From contig NZ_BJHU01000058.1 in NCBI RefSeq assembly GCF_005405905.1, positions 1 to 64,000 of the forward strand: 64,000 nt of DNA, in the 5' to 3' direction. The notes beneath the pieces are model-generated. The model ran no database searches, was not told the origin of the DNA, and was given only the letters and a program-made list of their open reading frames with translations. The translations under genes and the position numbers were made by a program. Of this stretch, positions 17,178 through 25,869 are shown piece by piece. Source of the DNA: Acidovorax sp. NB1 (GTDB lineage: Bacteria; Pseudomonadota; Gammaproteobacteria; Burkholderiales; Burkholderiaceae_C). Each line of letters starts with the position of its first letter. Within the stretch, counting starts at the first letter, position 1.

Positions 17178-19352
17178 TCAGAACCGCGTCCGCAATGTCA
17201 CCTGCACCGCGCGCGGCGAGCCGGGCAGGATCAGGTTGTCATTGCTGCCGTGGCTGGACACGTAGTACTTGCGGTTGGCCAGGTTCTTGATGTTCACGTC
17301 CACATCCCATTGGCCCAGCGTGTACTGCAGGGCGGCGTCTACCGTGGTGTAGGCGGGCAGGGTGACCAGGTTGGTGAGCGAGGTGAAGCGCGCACCCACA
17401 TAGTTCACGCCGCCGCCCACGCGCAGGCCGTGGCCCAGGTCCTTCATGGCCCACAGGAAGGCGGAGTTGCGCGGCGTGAGTGCGGGCACCTTGCCTTGGG
17501 CGGCGATGGCGGCGGTGGGCAACTGGGTGGATGTGGTGGTGGCCAGTGACTTCGTCATGCGGCCGTCCAGCCAGGCGTAGCCGGTGCTCACGTCCCACCG
17601 GCCGGGCAGGCGGCCGTTGGCGGTCAGCTCCAGGCCGTTGGTGCGCTGGGTGCCCACGTTGATCTGGCGTCCAGGGTTGGCGGGGTCGGTGTTCTTGATG
17701 TTGGTGCGCTCCAGGTTGAAGAGCGCGCCGGTCACATTCATGCGGCCATCGAGCAGGTCGAGCTTGACGCCGATTTCCTTGTTCTCGGTGATCTCTGGTT
17801 CGGCGCCGGTGTTGTTGGCGGCCAGCGCAAACGCTTCGGCCGAGGGCTGGAAGGATTTGCTGTACGACACGTAGTACGACACCACATCGCTCGGCTGCCA
17901 CACCAGGCCCGCGCGAGGGCTGAACTTTTTGTCGGTGCGCGAGAGCGTTGCGAGCTTGCGGTCGAACGTGGTCTCTTGCCCGAAGACGTCGTAGCGGGCG
18001 CCCACCAGCGCCTTCCATTGGGGCGCCAGCGTGATCTGGTTTTGCCAGTACAGCGCGGCCGTGTCTTGCGTGGTGTGGCTGGGGATGGCGCTGTCGGCGT
18101 TGTAGTTGGCCGCTGGGATGGCGGGAGCAGGGCGGTTGCCGGGGTTGAAGAGTGGCACGCGGTCTGCGCCACCGGTGACGGACTCGGAGCGTTTCTTTTG
18201 CTGGCCCAGTTCCACACCCATCAGCCACTCCTGCTTCAAGCCGCCGAGCTGGTTGCGCCACGTCACGTCGGTCTGGTTGAAGAAGCCTTTTTCATCGCGC
18301 AGGATGAACGAGCGCGTGCGGCCCACCGTCAGGTTCACCGGGTCGGTGGTGCCGCCGGGCAGGGTGTTGTAACGGTCCAGCGCGTAGTCGTACAGGCGCG
18401 TGACGTTGCGCACCGACCAGTCGTCGTTGAAGCGGTGGTTCAGCGTGGCTGCGAACGACTGCATGGTGCTGGTGGTGGTGTCGTCCTTCGCGGCGTTGCT
18501 GGAGCCGTAGTAGGTGCTGGCGGGCACGTTGACGGGGCGGCCGTTGAGCGCAGGAATGCCGAAGTCCGTCAGGCGCTTGTCGCGCGCGTTGGTGTACTGC
18601 AGCAGCAGGTCGGTCTGCGCCGCGAGCTTGAGCGCGAGCGACGGCGCGAAGTTGTGGCGCTTGACGAACTGCTGGTCGCGGTAGCTGCCGGAGTCTTCCA
18701 CGGCGGCGTTGATGCGGAAGGCGGCGGTGTCGCTGATGCCCACATTCACGTCGGCCGTGACGCGGCGGTAGTCGAAATTGCCCAGGCCCAGCGATGCCTC
18801 GCCCGAGGTCTCGCCAAACTTGGGCTTCTTGGTCACACGGTTGATCAGGCCACCCGACGATCCACGCCCGTACAGCACCGCGGCAGGGCCCTTGAGCACT
18901 TCCACACGCTCGATGTCGGCCAGGTCACGGAAGTACAGCGCGTCGTCGCGCACGCCATCCACAAACTGGTCGGCAATGGCGGTGAAGCCGCGTATCACCA
19001 CCTGGTCGCGCTGGCCGTCGCCATGGCTCATAGCCACGCCGGGCACGTTGCGCAGCGCGTCTTCCATCGACCGCGCGCCCTGGTCGCGCAGCAGCTGCTC
19101 GGGCACCACGTTCACGGCCTGGGGCACGTCACGCAGCGGTGCGCTGCCTTTTGTGGCTGAGGTGCTGGCGGCGGGCGCATAGCCGTCATCGCCACTGGTG
19201 GATTGCACGGTGACCTCGCCCAGCGTCTGGGTCGGAGCGGCAGGCGCGGTGGTTTGTGCCAGTGCGGTGCCGCAGAAAGCAGCCAGCACGGCGGCAGCCA
19301 GCGGGTGCAGGGCCTGGGGGTGGCGGAAGGGGCGGCGGGAAGGTGCGTGCAT
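17178..19352 (-). CDS. TonB-dependent catecholate-type siderophore receptor
   Basis: This 724-residue receptor resembles the Fiu/CirA-like catecholate siderophore receptors. It has a signal peptide ending GTALAQ, a TonB-box-like LGEVTVQST, and a plug with LRDVPQAVNVVPEQLLRDQG, ALRNVPGVAMSHGDGQRDQV and VLKGPAAVLYGRGSSGGLIN. The barrel ends in TLRTRF. The start at 19352 has an AAGGA site and places the signal peptide correctly. It is the last gene of an operon with DUF3325, PepSY and DUF3649 genes upstream, an arrangement I associate with iron-siderophore uptake in related bacteria. The gap to the DUF3325 gene is 177 bp. Confidence 0.92.
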   Translation of the reverse strand: MHAPSRRPFRHPQALHPLAAAVLAAFCGTALAQTTAPAAPTQTLGEVTVQSTSGDDGYAPAASTSATKGSAPLRDVPQAVNVVPEQLLRDQGARSMEDALRNVPGVAMSHGDGQRDQVVIRGFTAIADQFVDGVRDDALYFRDLADIERVEVLKGPAAVLYGRGSSGGLINRVTKKPKFGETSGEASLGLGNFDYRRVTADVNVGISDTAAFRINAAVEDSGSYRDQQFVKRHNFAPSLALKLAAQTDLLLQYTNARDKRLTDFGIPALNGRPVNVPASTYYGSSNAAKDDTTTSTMQSFAATLNHRFNDDWSVRNVTRLYDYALDRYNTLPGGTTDPVNLTVGRTRSFILRDEKGFFNQTDVTWRNQLGGLKQEWLMGVELGQQKKRSESVTGGADRVPLFNPGNRPAPAIPAANYNADSAIPSHTTQDTAALYWQNQITLAPQWKALVGARYDVFGQETTFDRKLATLSRTDKKFSPRAGLVWQPSDVVSYYVSYSKSFQPSAEAFALAANNTGAEPEITENKEIGVKLDLLDGRMNVTGALFNLERTNIKNTDPANPGRQINVGTQRTNGLELTANGRLPGRWDVSTGYAWLDGRMTKSLATTTSTQLPTAAIAAQGKVPALTPRNSAFLWAMKDLGHGLRVGGGVNYVGARFTSLTNLVTLPAYTTVDAALQYTLGQWDVDVNIKNLANRKYYVSSHGSNDNLILPGSPRAVQVTLRTRF

Positions 19353-19529
19353 GGTTTGTCCTTGGTGTGTGCGCAACGCGGTGGAAAACGGCTCCGCAGG
19401 CACCGGGCCTGGCGCAGGCCTTTGGGGCCGTGGCTGGGAGGGGCGCAGAGAGCAGGAGAAAAAGGAAGCAGGGGAGGGCGGCGGATCAGAAGGAGCGGCG
19501 GGCCAGCTGGGCCGCAGCGTCCTTCGCGT

Positions 19530-19862
19530 TCACCAGCCCCAGGCCCAGGCGGCGAGGCCCACCACCAGGGCCACCCCCGCCAGCAGGGGCGCGCGGCGGG
19601 GCTGCCAGGTCACGGCGGCCGTCACGGCCACAGCGGCCACCGACAGGGCCACCGTCCATGCGGTCACGCCCAGCGAGGCAGGCACACCACCGGCGGGGTG
19701 TGCGGCCAGCCACAGCGACAGCAACAGCAGCAGCCATCCGGCGCGGCGCAGCTGTTGCAGGCGGCGGGCCGCACCTTCGCGGCCTGTGGCATCTTCGTGG
19801 TGGCGGTCCATGCCCAGCGCAATGGCCGACCAGGCCGCAAAACACAGCAGAAAAGCGGACAT
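19530..19862 (-). CDS. DUF3325-domain small membrane protein
   Basis: This 110-residue protein has three predicted membrane helices: SAFLLCFAAWSAIALGM at the start, GWLLLLLSLWLAA in the middle and ALSVAAVAVTAAV near the end. The short central loop DRHHEDATGRE is His/Asp rich. This matches the DUF3325 family, found with PepSY and siderophore receptor genes. The start lies five bases after the stop of the PepSY gene, so it is in the same operon. Its biochemical role is unknown. Confidence 0.8.
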   Translation of the reverse strand: MSAFLLCFAAWSAIALGMDRHHEDATGREGAARRLQQLRRAGWLLLLLSLWLAAHPAGGVPASLGVTAWTVALSVAAVAVTAAVTWQPRRAPLLAGVALVVGLAAWAWGW

Positions 19863-19867
19863 GGTGC

Positions 19868-21691
19868 TCAGGCCCCCGACGTTGAAACAGACACATCGGG
19901 CGCAGCGGGCAAGGCTGCCGCTTGTGCCGCGCGGGGCGCCTTGGCCGCTGCGATGGTGCCCCGGGGCAAACGGCCCGGGCGCAGGCGCCATGACAGCCAG
20001 CCCAGCAGCAGCCCGGTGGCCAGGAAGGCCAGGTCCATGCTGGCCCACACCCACTCACCCGCAGGCAGCGTGATGCCGAGGTGGGTGTGGGTGGTCAGGG
20101 CGTTGATGACCGGTAGCAGCGCCCACACCAGCCCCGCAGCGCCCAGCGGCACCGACCAGCCCACGCGGCTGGGCCGCACCACGGCGCAGGCCAGCGCCCA
20201 CAGCAGGGCCAGGCCCCAGGTGCTGAAGAACCAGGCCAGCTCCACATCGGCCCGGCCCTCGGTGCCCAGCGGGATCAGGCGGTTGGAGGCTATGTACACG
20301 CCGCAGGCCAGCGGCAGGCCCGCCAGCGTGGCGATGTTAATGGCCGCCACCAGACGCTCGCCAAACGGTGGCTTTGTGGCGGTGCCTGCGTTGGCTGCGG
20401 CCCCTTTGCGGCTTGCCTGTGTCTGCGACTTGGCGCTGCGCTTGACCGACCACAGCACCATGCCGGTGGCAATCATCAGGCTGCCCAGCAGGCCAAAGCC
20501 AAACAGCGCCCAGCGCAGGCCCACATCGGCAAACCGCGCCATGTGCAGGCCATACAGCACGCCGTAGGTCTTGACGGCGGGGCCGGTGGCATCGGCCTGG
20601 TCCAGCCACTGGCCGGTGGTGGCGTCAAACAGCAGGCGCGGAGGGCGGTATTGCAGGCGGTCACCCTCGTGGCGGGTGACTTCGACCACGGCGCGGCCCT
20701 TGGCATCGCGGCGCGCCTGCACGCTGCCGATGCGCCCGCCGTCCCAGCGGGTGCGGGCCTCGGCCAGGATGGGCGGCAGGGCGATGGCGGGCAGGGGCTC
20801 GACCTTGTCGGTGGCGCCACGGCGGGGGCGGCTTTCGGCCTTCTCGCCCTGCAGGTCGGCAAAGTACGCGTTGGAGTCCACGCCTTTCTCCCCCTTGTAG
20901 GCCGTGGCAATGCCCGCAGGCATGTACAGCGTGTGGAAGATCATCAGCCCGCTGAAGGTGATCATCAGGTAGAACGGCAGCACCAGCACGCCGGTGACGT
21001 TGTGCGCGTCCAGCCAGGCACGCTGCCCGCCCTTGGTGGGGCGGAATGTGAAGAAGTCCTTGAAGATGCGGCGGTGCGTGATCACCCCCGAGATCAGCGC
21101 CACAAACATCAGCATGGTGGCCACACCCACGACCCAGCGGCCCTCGATGGCCCAGCGGCCCTTTTGCGCCGTGCGCAGCTCGAAGTGAAAGCGGTAGAAG
21201 AAGTCGCCGCCCATGGTCTGGCGGGTGTCGATGGCCTCGCCGGTTTGCGGGTTCATGCGCAGCGTCTCGAAGCGGCCGTTGCCCGTGCCGCGCCACAGGA
21301 TGTTGACGGCGGGGTCGCGGTCGTCAGGCAGGTGCATGATCCACTGTGTGACGCTGGGTGCCTTGCGCACCAGCGCGTCCAGGGCCTTCTGCGCCACCTG
21401 CGGGTCGGTGGCATCCACCGGCTGCAGGCCATGCATCTCGGGGCGCATCCACAGGTTGAACTCGTTCTTGAAGAAGGACAGCGTGCCGGTGAGGAAGATT
21501 GCAAACAGCAGCCAGCCCAGGATCAGCCCCGCCCAGGTGTGCAGCCACGACATGGCCTGGCGAAAGCCTTCGCGGTCGTTGGGCGCCTTCGGCTTCCGGG
21601 CTTTGCGGGCAGCTTCAGGGGCGGTGCTGGCGGCGGTGGCTGTTGGGGCCCGTTCTGCCGGGGTGTGGGAGGGGAGTGTGGTGCTGGTCAT
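19868..21691 (-). CDS. PepSY-associated transmembrane protein, probable siderophore-iron reductase type
   Basis: The 607-residue protein has the PepSY_TM layout. A cytosolic proline/alanine-rich N-terminus of about 45 residues precedes the helix GLILGWLLFAIFLTGTLSFF. A long periplasmic PepSY region follows, then paired helices (MLMFVALISGVITHRR, VLVLPFYLMITFSGLMIF) with conserved histidines (SWLHTWAG, FHFEL, LDAHNVTG, GLHMARF), and several C-terminal helices. Members of this family are inner-membrane proteins thought to reduce iron in imported siderophores. The start overlaps the upstream DUF3649 stop codon as ATGA. The reading frame continues 122 codons further upstream, but that part lacks family features. 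Confidence 0.87.
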   Translation of the reverse strand: MTSTTLPSHTPAERAPTATAASTAPEAARKARKPKAPNDREGFRQAMSWLHTWAGLILGWLLFAIFLTGTLSFFKNEFNLWMRPEMHGLQPVDATDPQVAQKALDALVRKAPSVTQWIMHLPDDRDPAVNILWRGTGNGRFETLRMNPQTGEAIDTRQTMGGDFFYRFHFELRTAQKGRWAIEGRWVVGVATMLMFVALISGVITHRRIFKDFFTFRPTKGGQRAWLDAHNVTGVLVLPFYLMITFSGLMIFHTLYMPAGIATAYKGEKGVDSNAYFADLQGEKAESRPRRGATDKVEPLPAIALPPILAEARTRWDGGRIGSVQARRDAKGRAVVEVTRHEGDRLQYRPPRLLFDATTGQWLDQADATGPAVKTYGVLYGLHMARFADVGLRWALFGFGLLGSLMIATGMVLWSVKRSAKSQTQASRKGAAANAGTATKPPFGERLVAAINIATLAGLPLACGVYIASNRLIPLGTEGRADVELAWFFSTWGLALLWALACAVVRPSRVGWSVPLGAAGLVWALLPVINALTTHTHLGITLPAGEWVWASMDLAFLATGLLLGWLSWRLRPGRLPRGTIAAAKAPRAAQAAALPAAPDVSVSTSGA

Positions 21692-21996
21692 GCGGCGGCT
21701 TTCATCCATTGCGGTGCCATGGCGCAAGCGCCCAGCGCCAGTGCGGGCAGCAGCGTGCCGCCCCAGGCGCCCCAGGCGGTGCGCGCATAAAAAGCCCAGC
21801 CTGCGGCGACGGCATACACCACCCAGGAGAGCATGGTGGCCGTGAGCACGGCCTCCACACGCGGCATGCACTGCGCAAGCAGCAGCGACAGCGCCGCCGT
21901 GAAACCGGCGGCCAGCGCATAGCCGCCCCCCACCGCAGCCACGGCCCGGGAGGTGATGGCCAGCCGGTAGCGTCCATCGACGCGCGCGGCCTTCAT
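21688..21996 (-). CDS. DUF3649-domain small membrane protein
   Basis: This 102-residue protein matches the DUF3649 family of iron-transport-associated membrane proteins. It contains RYRLAITSRAVAAVGGGYAL followed by a second helix AVLTATMLSWVVYAVAAGWA and a third, TLLPALALGACAM. It is the first gene of the leftward operon and is coupled to the PepSY gene by an ATGA overlap. No ribosome site is obvious at the chosen start; the start is set by similarity to the family N-terminus. A Fur box lies about 290 bp upstream. Confidence 0.78.
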   Translation of the reverse strand: MKAARVDGRYRLAITSRAVAAVGGGYALAAGFTAALSLLLAQCMPRVEAVLTATMLSWVVYAVAAGWAFYARTAWGAWGGTLLPALALGACAMAPQWMKAAA

Positions 21997-22286
21997 GGCC
22001 GTGCCCGGGTGGCGCCGGGCGTACAGGGGCAAGAGGAAGGGGGTCGTGGCCCTGCAAGGCAGGGACGGGCGGTGCGGCGCAGCATCAGCAAGGAGGCTCC
22101 AGGCAGGTGTGGGTACAAAAAACACACAAACGCTGGCTGCAGCCGACGGCGGGGCCGGGCTGACTGGCTGGCTCGGTAGTCAGGAAGTCATGGGACTCGG
22201 CTGCAGCACGTGCCTGGTGCCCACAGCAACATCGCAGGGGCGACACAGGCGCGGGCGCCGATCGTAGGCCGGTATTCTACTTTTGT

Positions 22287-22306
22287 TGAGAAGCATTCGC
22301 ATTTAT
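22287..22306 (-). promoter_or_regulatory. Fur box of the DUF3649-PepSY-DUF3325-receptor operon
   Basis: On the minus strand the bases read TAAATGCGAATGCTTCTC, close to the AAATGCGAATGATTCTC form of Fur sites in betaproteobacteria. It lies upstream of the leftward operon and points to iron repression by Fur. The distance to the first start (about 290 bp) implies a long leader or an unrecognised upstream start. Confidence 0.7.
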
Positions 22307-22413
22307 GAATGCGGGAATTTTCTGTCTTTGATGTGCACTTGCAACAACCCGTGACAGCTGGGGGCATGGCAGCCGGGACACGGGCGATAAAAAAGGCAGC
22401 AAGCGGGCACAAA

Positions 22414-22435
22414 AAAACGGGCCGGAGCCCGTTTT
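22414..22435 (-). terminator. Terminator of the bacterioferritin gene
   Basis: The arms AAAACGGGC and GCCCGTTTT pair perfectly around CGGA, with further A residues on the left that become a T-run on the minus strand. It lies 55 bp after the bacterioferritin stop codon. Confidence 0.8.
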
Positions 22436-22490
22436 CTTGATTCTCTTCTTCTTGGTGGTTTTCGTGGAGCGCTCCGGAGAATTCTGTGGA

Positions 22491-22967
22491 TCAGTCCGCG
22501 TCGCCCATTTGCGACTGCAGGTAGTTCTGAATGCCCACCTTGTCGATCAGATCGATCTGGGTTTCGAGGAAGTCGATGTGCTCTTCGGTGTCGTCGAGGA
22601 TCTTTTGCAGCAGGTCGCGCGAGACATAGTCGCGCACCGTTTCGCAGTAGGCAATGCCTTCCTTGATGGTGGCCTGGGCCCCTTGTTCGGAACGCAGGTC
22701 GCAGGCCAGGATCTCGGGCACATCCTCACCCACTTGCAGCTTGGCCAGGTCCTGCAGATTGGGCAGGCCATCCAGCATGAAGATGCGGTCCATGAGCCAG
22801 TCGGCATGTTTCATCTCGCCGATGGATTCGGAGTATTCCTTCTTGGCCAGCTTGTCGAAGCCCCAGTGCTTGAGCATGCGGTAGTGCAGGAAGTACTGGT
22901 TGATGGCGGTCAGTTCGTTCTTGAGCTGGGCCTGCAGATGGCCGATGACTTGTGCGTCGCCTTTCAT
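22491..22967 (-). CDS. bfr: Bacterioferritin
   Basis: This 158-residue protein forms the 24-subunit iron-storage shell of the bacterioferritin type in the cytosol. Its length equals that of the E. coli protein. The heme ligand Met52 is present (EMKHAD), as are the ferroxidase ligands Glu18, Glu51, His54, Glu94 and His130. At the position of the bridging ligand Glu127 there is a Thr (the segment is DDTEEHIDFLE), with glutamates at 128 and 129. The start at 22967 has a GGAG ribosome site. The gene is divergent from ahpC, 289 bp away. Partner bacterioferritin subunits exist in some relatives, so a second copy elsewhere is possible. Confidence 0.93.
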   Translation of the reverse strand: MKGDAQVIGHLQAQLKNELTAINQYFLHYRMLKHWGFDKLAKKEYSESIGEMKHADWLMDRIFMLDGLPNLQDLAKLQVGEDVPEILACDLRSEQGAQATIKEGIAYCETVRDYVSRDLLQKILDDTEEHIDFLETQIDLIDKVGIQNYLQSQMGDAD

Positions 22968-23154
22968 GGGGGACTCCTTCCTGGTTTGTTGTGTCTGTGA
23001 ATGCGGCCCCGATTGTCGTGACACCCGTCAACCCGTGCAAGGCAATCCCATGTTTTTGCGCAATGGCTGCATTTGATGCTGAGTTGTGTTCGCGTTTGCG
23101 GCGTTGGGGTGGTGAGGGCCAATTCTGGGGTTACAGGCGTGTCGTTATATAGTC

Positions 23155-23191
23155 ATAGACAATTGATTGAATTAAATCAATTGATTGGATT
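23155..23191 (+). promoter_or_regulatory. Palindromic operator upstream of ahpC, possible OxyR site
   Basis: A perfect inverted repeat, CAATTGATT and AATCAATTG, occupies 23160-23183 with a six-base spacer, inside an AT-rich stretch starting with ATAG. It lies about 75 bp before the ahpC start. OxyR commonly controls ahpC from sites of about this size, but the match to the spaced ATAG/CTAT consensus is only partial. The palindrome itself is certain; the regulator is inferred. Confidence 0.5.
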
Positions 23192-23256
23192 CATGGCTCC
23201 AAAGGGCCTAGACTTCAGTCCTGTTCAGTTAACCAACCAACCCAAAGGAAACAGCA

Positions 23257-23832
23257 ATGTCCCTGATCAACACCCCCGTTCAGCCGTTCAAGACCACCGC
23301 TTTCGTCAACCGCAATGGCAAGGGCGAGTTCATCGACCTGACCGAAGCCGACCTGAAGGGCAAGTGGTCCGTGCTGATCTTCATGCCTGCAGCCTTCACC
23401 TTCAACTGCCCCACCGAAATCGAAGACGCTGCCGAGCACTACGCAGAATTCCAGAAGGCTGGCACCGAGGTCTACATCGTCACGACCGACACGCACTTCT
23501 CGCACAAGGTCTGGCACGAAACCAGCCCTGCCGTGGGCAAGGCCAAGTTCCCCCTGGTTGGCGACCCAACGCACCAGCTGACCAACGCTTTCGGTGTGCA
23601 CATCCCTGAAGAAGGTCTGGCACTGCGGGGCACTTTCGTGATCAACCCCGACGGCATCATCAAGACCGCCGAAATCCACTCCAACGAAATCGCCCGCGAT
23701 GTGAAGGAAACCGTGCGCAAGCTCAAGGCTGCCCAGTACACCGCCGCCAACCCTGGCCAAGTGTGCCCCGCCAAGTGGAACGAAGGCGCCAAGACCCTGG
23801 CTCCTTCGCTGGACCTGGTCGGCAAGATCTAA
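23257..23832 (+). CDS. ahpC: Alkyl hydroperoxide reductase subunit C (peroxiredoxin)
   Basis: This 191-residue typical 2-Cys peroxiredoxin reduces H2O2 and organic peroxides in the cytosol. The peroxidatic cysteine is C51 in FTFNCPTE and the resolving cysteine is C170 in GQVCPAKW. The length is close to the 187 residues of the E. coli protein. The AAAGGAAAC ribosome site is well placed. It is followed by a strong terminator-like hairpin and then ahpF, its electron donor, so the ahpC message is probably made in excess of ahpF. Confidence 0.96.
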   Translation: MSLINTPVQPFKTTAFVNRNGKGEFIDLTEADLKGKWSVLIFMPAAFTFNCPTEIEDAAEHYAEFQKAGTEVYIVTTDTHFSHKVWHETSPAVGKAKFPLVGDPTHQLTNAFGVHIPEEGLALRGTFVINPDGIIKTAEIHSNEIARDVKETVRKLKAAQYTAANPGQVCPAKWNEGAKTLAPSLDLVGKI

Positions 23833-23873
23833 GCTGCCACTGATTCGGCAGAGCCCCTTGCGTGGGGCTCCCC

Positions 23874-23921
23874 AGCCGGACAGCGTCATGGTGCCTGTGT
23901 GCCATGCCGTCCGGCTTTTTT
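23874..23921 (+). terminator. Terminator or attenuator between ahpC and ahpF
   Basis: The arms AGCCGGAC and GTCCGGCT pair and are followed by six Ts. Within the loop CATGG and CCATG can extend the pairing. A smaller hairpin AGCCCC/GGGGCT lies just before it. Such a site would let some transcripts continue into ahpF. Confidence 0.75.
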
Positions 23922-24032
23922 ACGCCCGTACTTCGCCGTATTCCGCCTTTTCTCAGGCTCCGTTGCGGTTTCAAGGTTGCCAAAAGCAGCCCCAGACCCC
24001 AACCTATAAATCGAAATTCAAAGGACACCACC

Positions 24033-25610
24033 ATGCTCGACGAACAACTCAAGACCCAGCTTTCTGCCTACCTGGAGCGCGTGCAGCAGCCTTTTGAGCT
24101 GGTGGCGTCCCTGGACGACAGCGACACCGCCCGCGAGATGCGCGAGCTGCTGACGACCATCCAGTCCCTGCGCAGCGACAAGATCACGCTGCGCACCGAC
24201 GGCAACGATGCGCGCAAGCCCTCGTTCAGCCTGCAGCGTGTGGGCGCCACCAACAGCCTGCGTTTTGCGGGCCTGCCCCTGGGCCATGAATTCACCTCGC
24301 TGGTGCTGGCCCTCTTGTGGACCGGTGGCCACCCGCCCAAGGTTGAGCCCGAGGTGATCGAGCAGATCGCTGCGCTCGAAGGGGACTTCAACTTCGAGGT
24401 CTACATGAGCCTGACCTGCCACAACTGCCCGGACGTGGTGCAGGCGCTGTCGCTCATGGCCATCGTCAACCCCCAGGTCAAGACCACCGTGATCGAAGGC
24501 GGCGCCTTCCAGCAGGAAGTGGCCGACCGCGAAATCATGGCTGTGCCCATGGTGTTCCTCAACGGCAAGGTGTTCGGCTCGGGCCGCATGTCGGTCGAAG
24601 AGATCGTGGCCAAGCTCGACACCGGCGCCGCCGCCCGCGACGCCGCCAAGCTGTCGGCCAAGGCACCGTACGACGTGCTCATCGTGGGTGGCGGCCCCGC
24701 TGGCGCCGCAGCCGCCGTGTATGCCGCCCGCAAGGGCATCCGTACTGGCGTGGCGGCCGAGCGTTTTGGTGGTCAGGTCAACGACACGCTGGCCATCGAG
24801 AACTACATCTCGGTGCTCGAAACCGACGGCCCCAAGTTTGCCGCCGCACTCGAAGCCCACACCCGCGCCTACGACGTGGACATCATGAACCTGCAGCGCG
24901 CCGACAAGCTGGTCCCTGCGACCGAGCCCGGGGGCCTGATCGAAGTGCAGCTGGCCAACGGCGGCACGCTCAAATCCAAGACCGTGATCCTGTCCACCGG
25001 TGCCCGCTGGCGCAATGTCAACGTGCCCGGCGAAGCCGAGTACAAGAACAAGGGCGTGGCCTACTGCCCGCACTGCGACGGCCCGCTGTTCAAGGGCAAG
25101 CGCGTGTCCGTGATCGGTGGCGGCAACAGCGGCGTGGAAGCAGCCATCGATCTGGCTGGCATCGTGGCGCATGTCACGCTGATCGAGTTCGCCGACCAGC
25201 TCAAGGCCGACGCCGTGCTGGTCAACAAGCTCAAGAGCCTGCCCAACGTGACCATCCACACCAATGCGCAGACGACCGAAATCACCGGCGCCGACGGCAA
25301 GGTGAACGGCCTCAAGTACAAGGACCGCGCCACCAACGTGGAGCACACCGTGGCGCTGGAAGGTGTGTTTGTGCAGATCGGCCTCGTGCCCAACACCGAA
25401 TGGCTCAAGGGCACGGTGGAGCTGTCGCGCTTTGGCGAAATCATTGTCGATTCGCACGGCCGCACCAACCTGCCTGGCGTGTTTGCAGCGGGCGACTGCA
25501 CCACGGTGCCGTTCAAGCAGATCGTGATCGCAGCGGGCGAAGGATCGAAGGCCGCGCTGAGCGCGTTCGATCACCTGATCCGCATGCCGGTGGTGGCTGC
25601 GGCTGTGTGA
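24033..25610 (+). CDS. ahpF: Alkyl hydroperoxide reductase subunit F
   Basis: This 525-residue flavoprotein passes electrons from NADH to AhpC. The N-terminal double thioredoxin-fold domain carries the redox pair C129-C132 in SLTCHNCPDVV. The thioredoxin-reductase part has the FAD-binding stretch DVLIVGGGPAGAAAA (near residue 212), the second redox pair C345-C348 in AYCPHCDGP, the NAD-binding VIGGGNSGVEAAID and the final GVFAAGDCTTVPFKQ. The chosen ATG has an AAAGGA site upstream. It follows ahpC in the same direction after a terminator-like hairpin. Confidence 0.96.
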   Translation: MLDEQLKTQLSAYLERVQQPFELVASLDDSDTAREMRELLTTIQSLRSDKITLRTDGNDARKPSFSLQRVGATNSLRFAGLPLGHEFTSLVLALLWTGGHPPKVEPEVIEQIAALEGDFNFEVYMSLTCHNCPDVVQALSLMAIVNPQVKTTVIEGGAFQQEVADREIMAVPMVFLNGKVFGSGRMSVEEIVAKLDTGAAARDAAKLSAKAPYDVLIVGGGPAGAAAAVYAARKGIRTGVAAERFGGQVNDTLAIENYISVLETDGPKFAAALEAHTRAYDVDIMNLQRADKLVPATEPGGLIEVQLANGGTLKSKTVILSTGARWRNVNVPGEAEYKNKGVAYCPHCDGPLFKGKRVSVIGGGNSGVEAAIDLAGIVAHVTLIEFADQLKADAVLVNKLKSLPNVTIHTNAQTTEITGADGKVNGLKYKDRATNVEHTVALEGVFVQIGLVPNTEWLKGTVELSRFGEIIVDSHGRTNLPGVFAAGDCTTVPFKQIVIAAGEGSKAALSAFDHLIRMPVVAAAV

Positions 25611-25624
25611 TATTTCAAGAAAAA

Positions 25625-25668
25625 ATGGCTGCCTGCGCGCAATGGTAGTGCGCTGATAGCTATCAAAA
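25625..25668 (-). repeat. Interspersed repeat, copy 5
   Basis: On the minus strand the segment reads GATAGCTATCAGCGC and continues to a GCGCGC tail followed by AGCCATTTTT, a divergent version of the same repeat in opposite orientation. It lies just after the ahpF stop codon, before the terminator. Confidence 0.4.
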
Positions 25669-25672
25669 GATG

Positions 25673-25710
25673 AGCGGCTGACTGCGTGGAGTGGTCAGCC
25701 GCTTTGTTTT
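25673..25710 (+). terminator. Terminator of ahpF
   Basis: The arms AGCGGCTGAC and GTCAGCCGCT are perfect reverse complements around an 11-base loop, and are followed by the T-rich TTGTTTTT. It separates ahpF from the heme uptake operon. Confidence 0.85.
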
Positions 25711-25738
25711 TGTGATGCGCCCAATTGTTGGTTTTTAT

Positions 25739-25753
25739 TGAGAATTATTCTCA
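25739..25753. promoter_or_regulatory. Fur box of the heme uptake operon
   Basis: The perfect palindrome TGAGAATTATTCTCA lies in an AT-rich promoter region just ahead of the receptor gene and closely fits the 7-1-7 Fur consensus. Iron-dependent repression of the whole hmu operon is expected. Confidence 0.88.
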
Positions 25754-25869
25754 TATAATAAACCCCATCAGCCAGCCACAACGGCCCCTTCTGCTGCCCG
25801 CAGAAGCCCGGTCCGTCTGCATGGAGCCAGCTCTGTATTCGTTGTCGTTTCAGAGAAGGACTTCCCTCC

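Noticed and set aside
21692..22057. A 122-codon N-terminal extension of the PepSY gene
   Set aside because: It overlaps the DUF3649 gene in another frame and is Arg/Gly/His-rich; the real start at 21691 is coupled to the DUF3649 stop.
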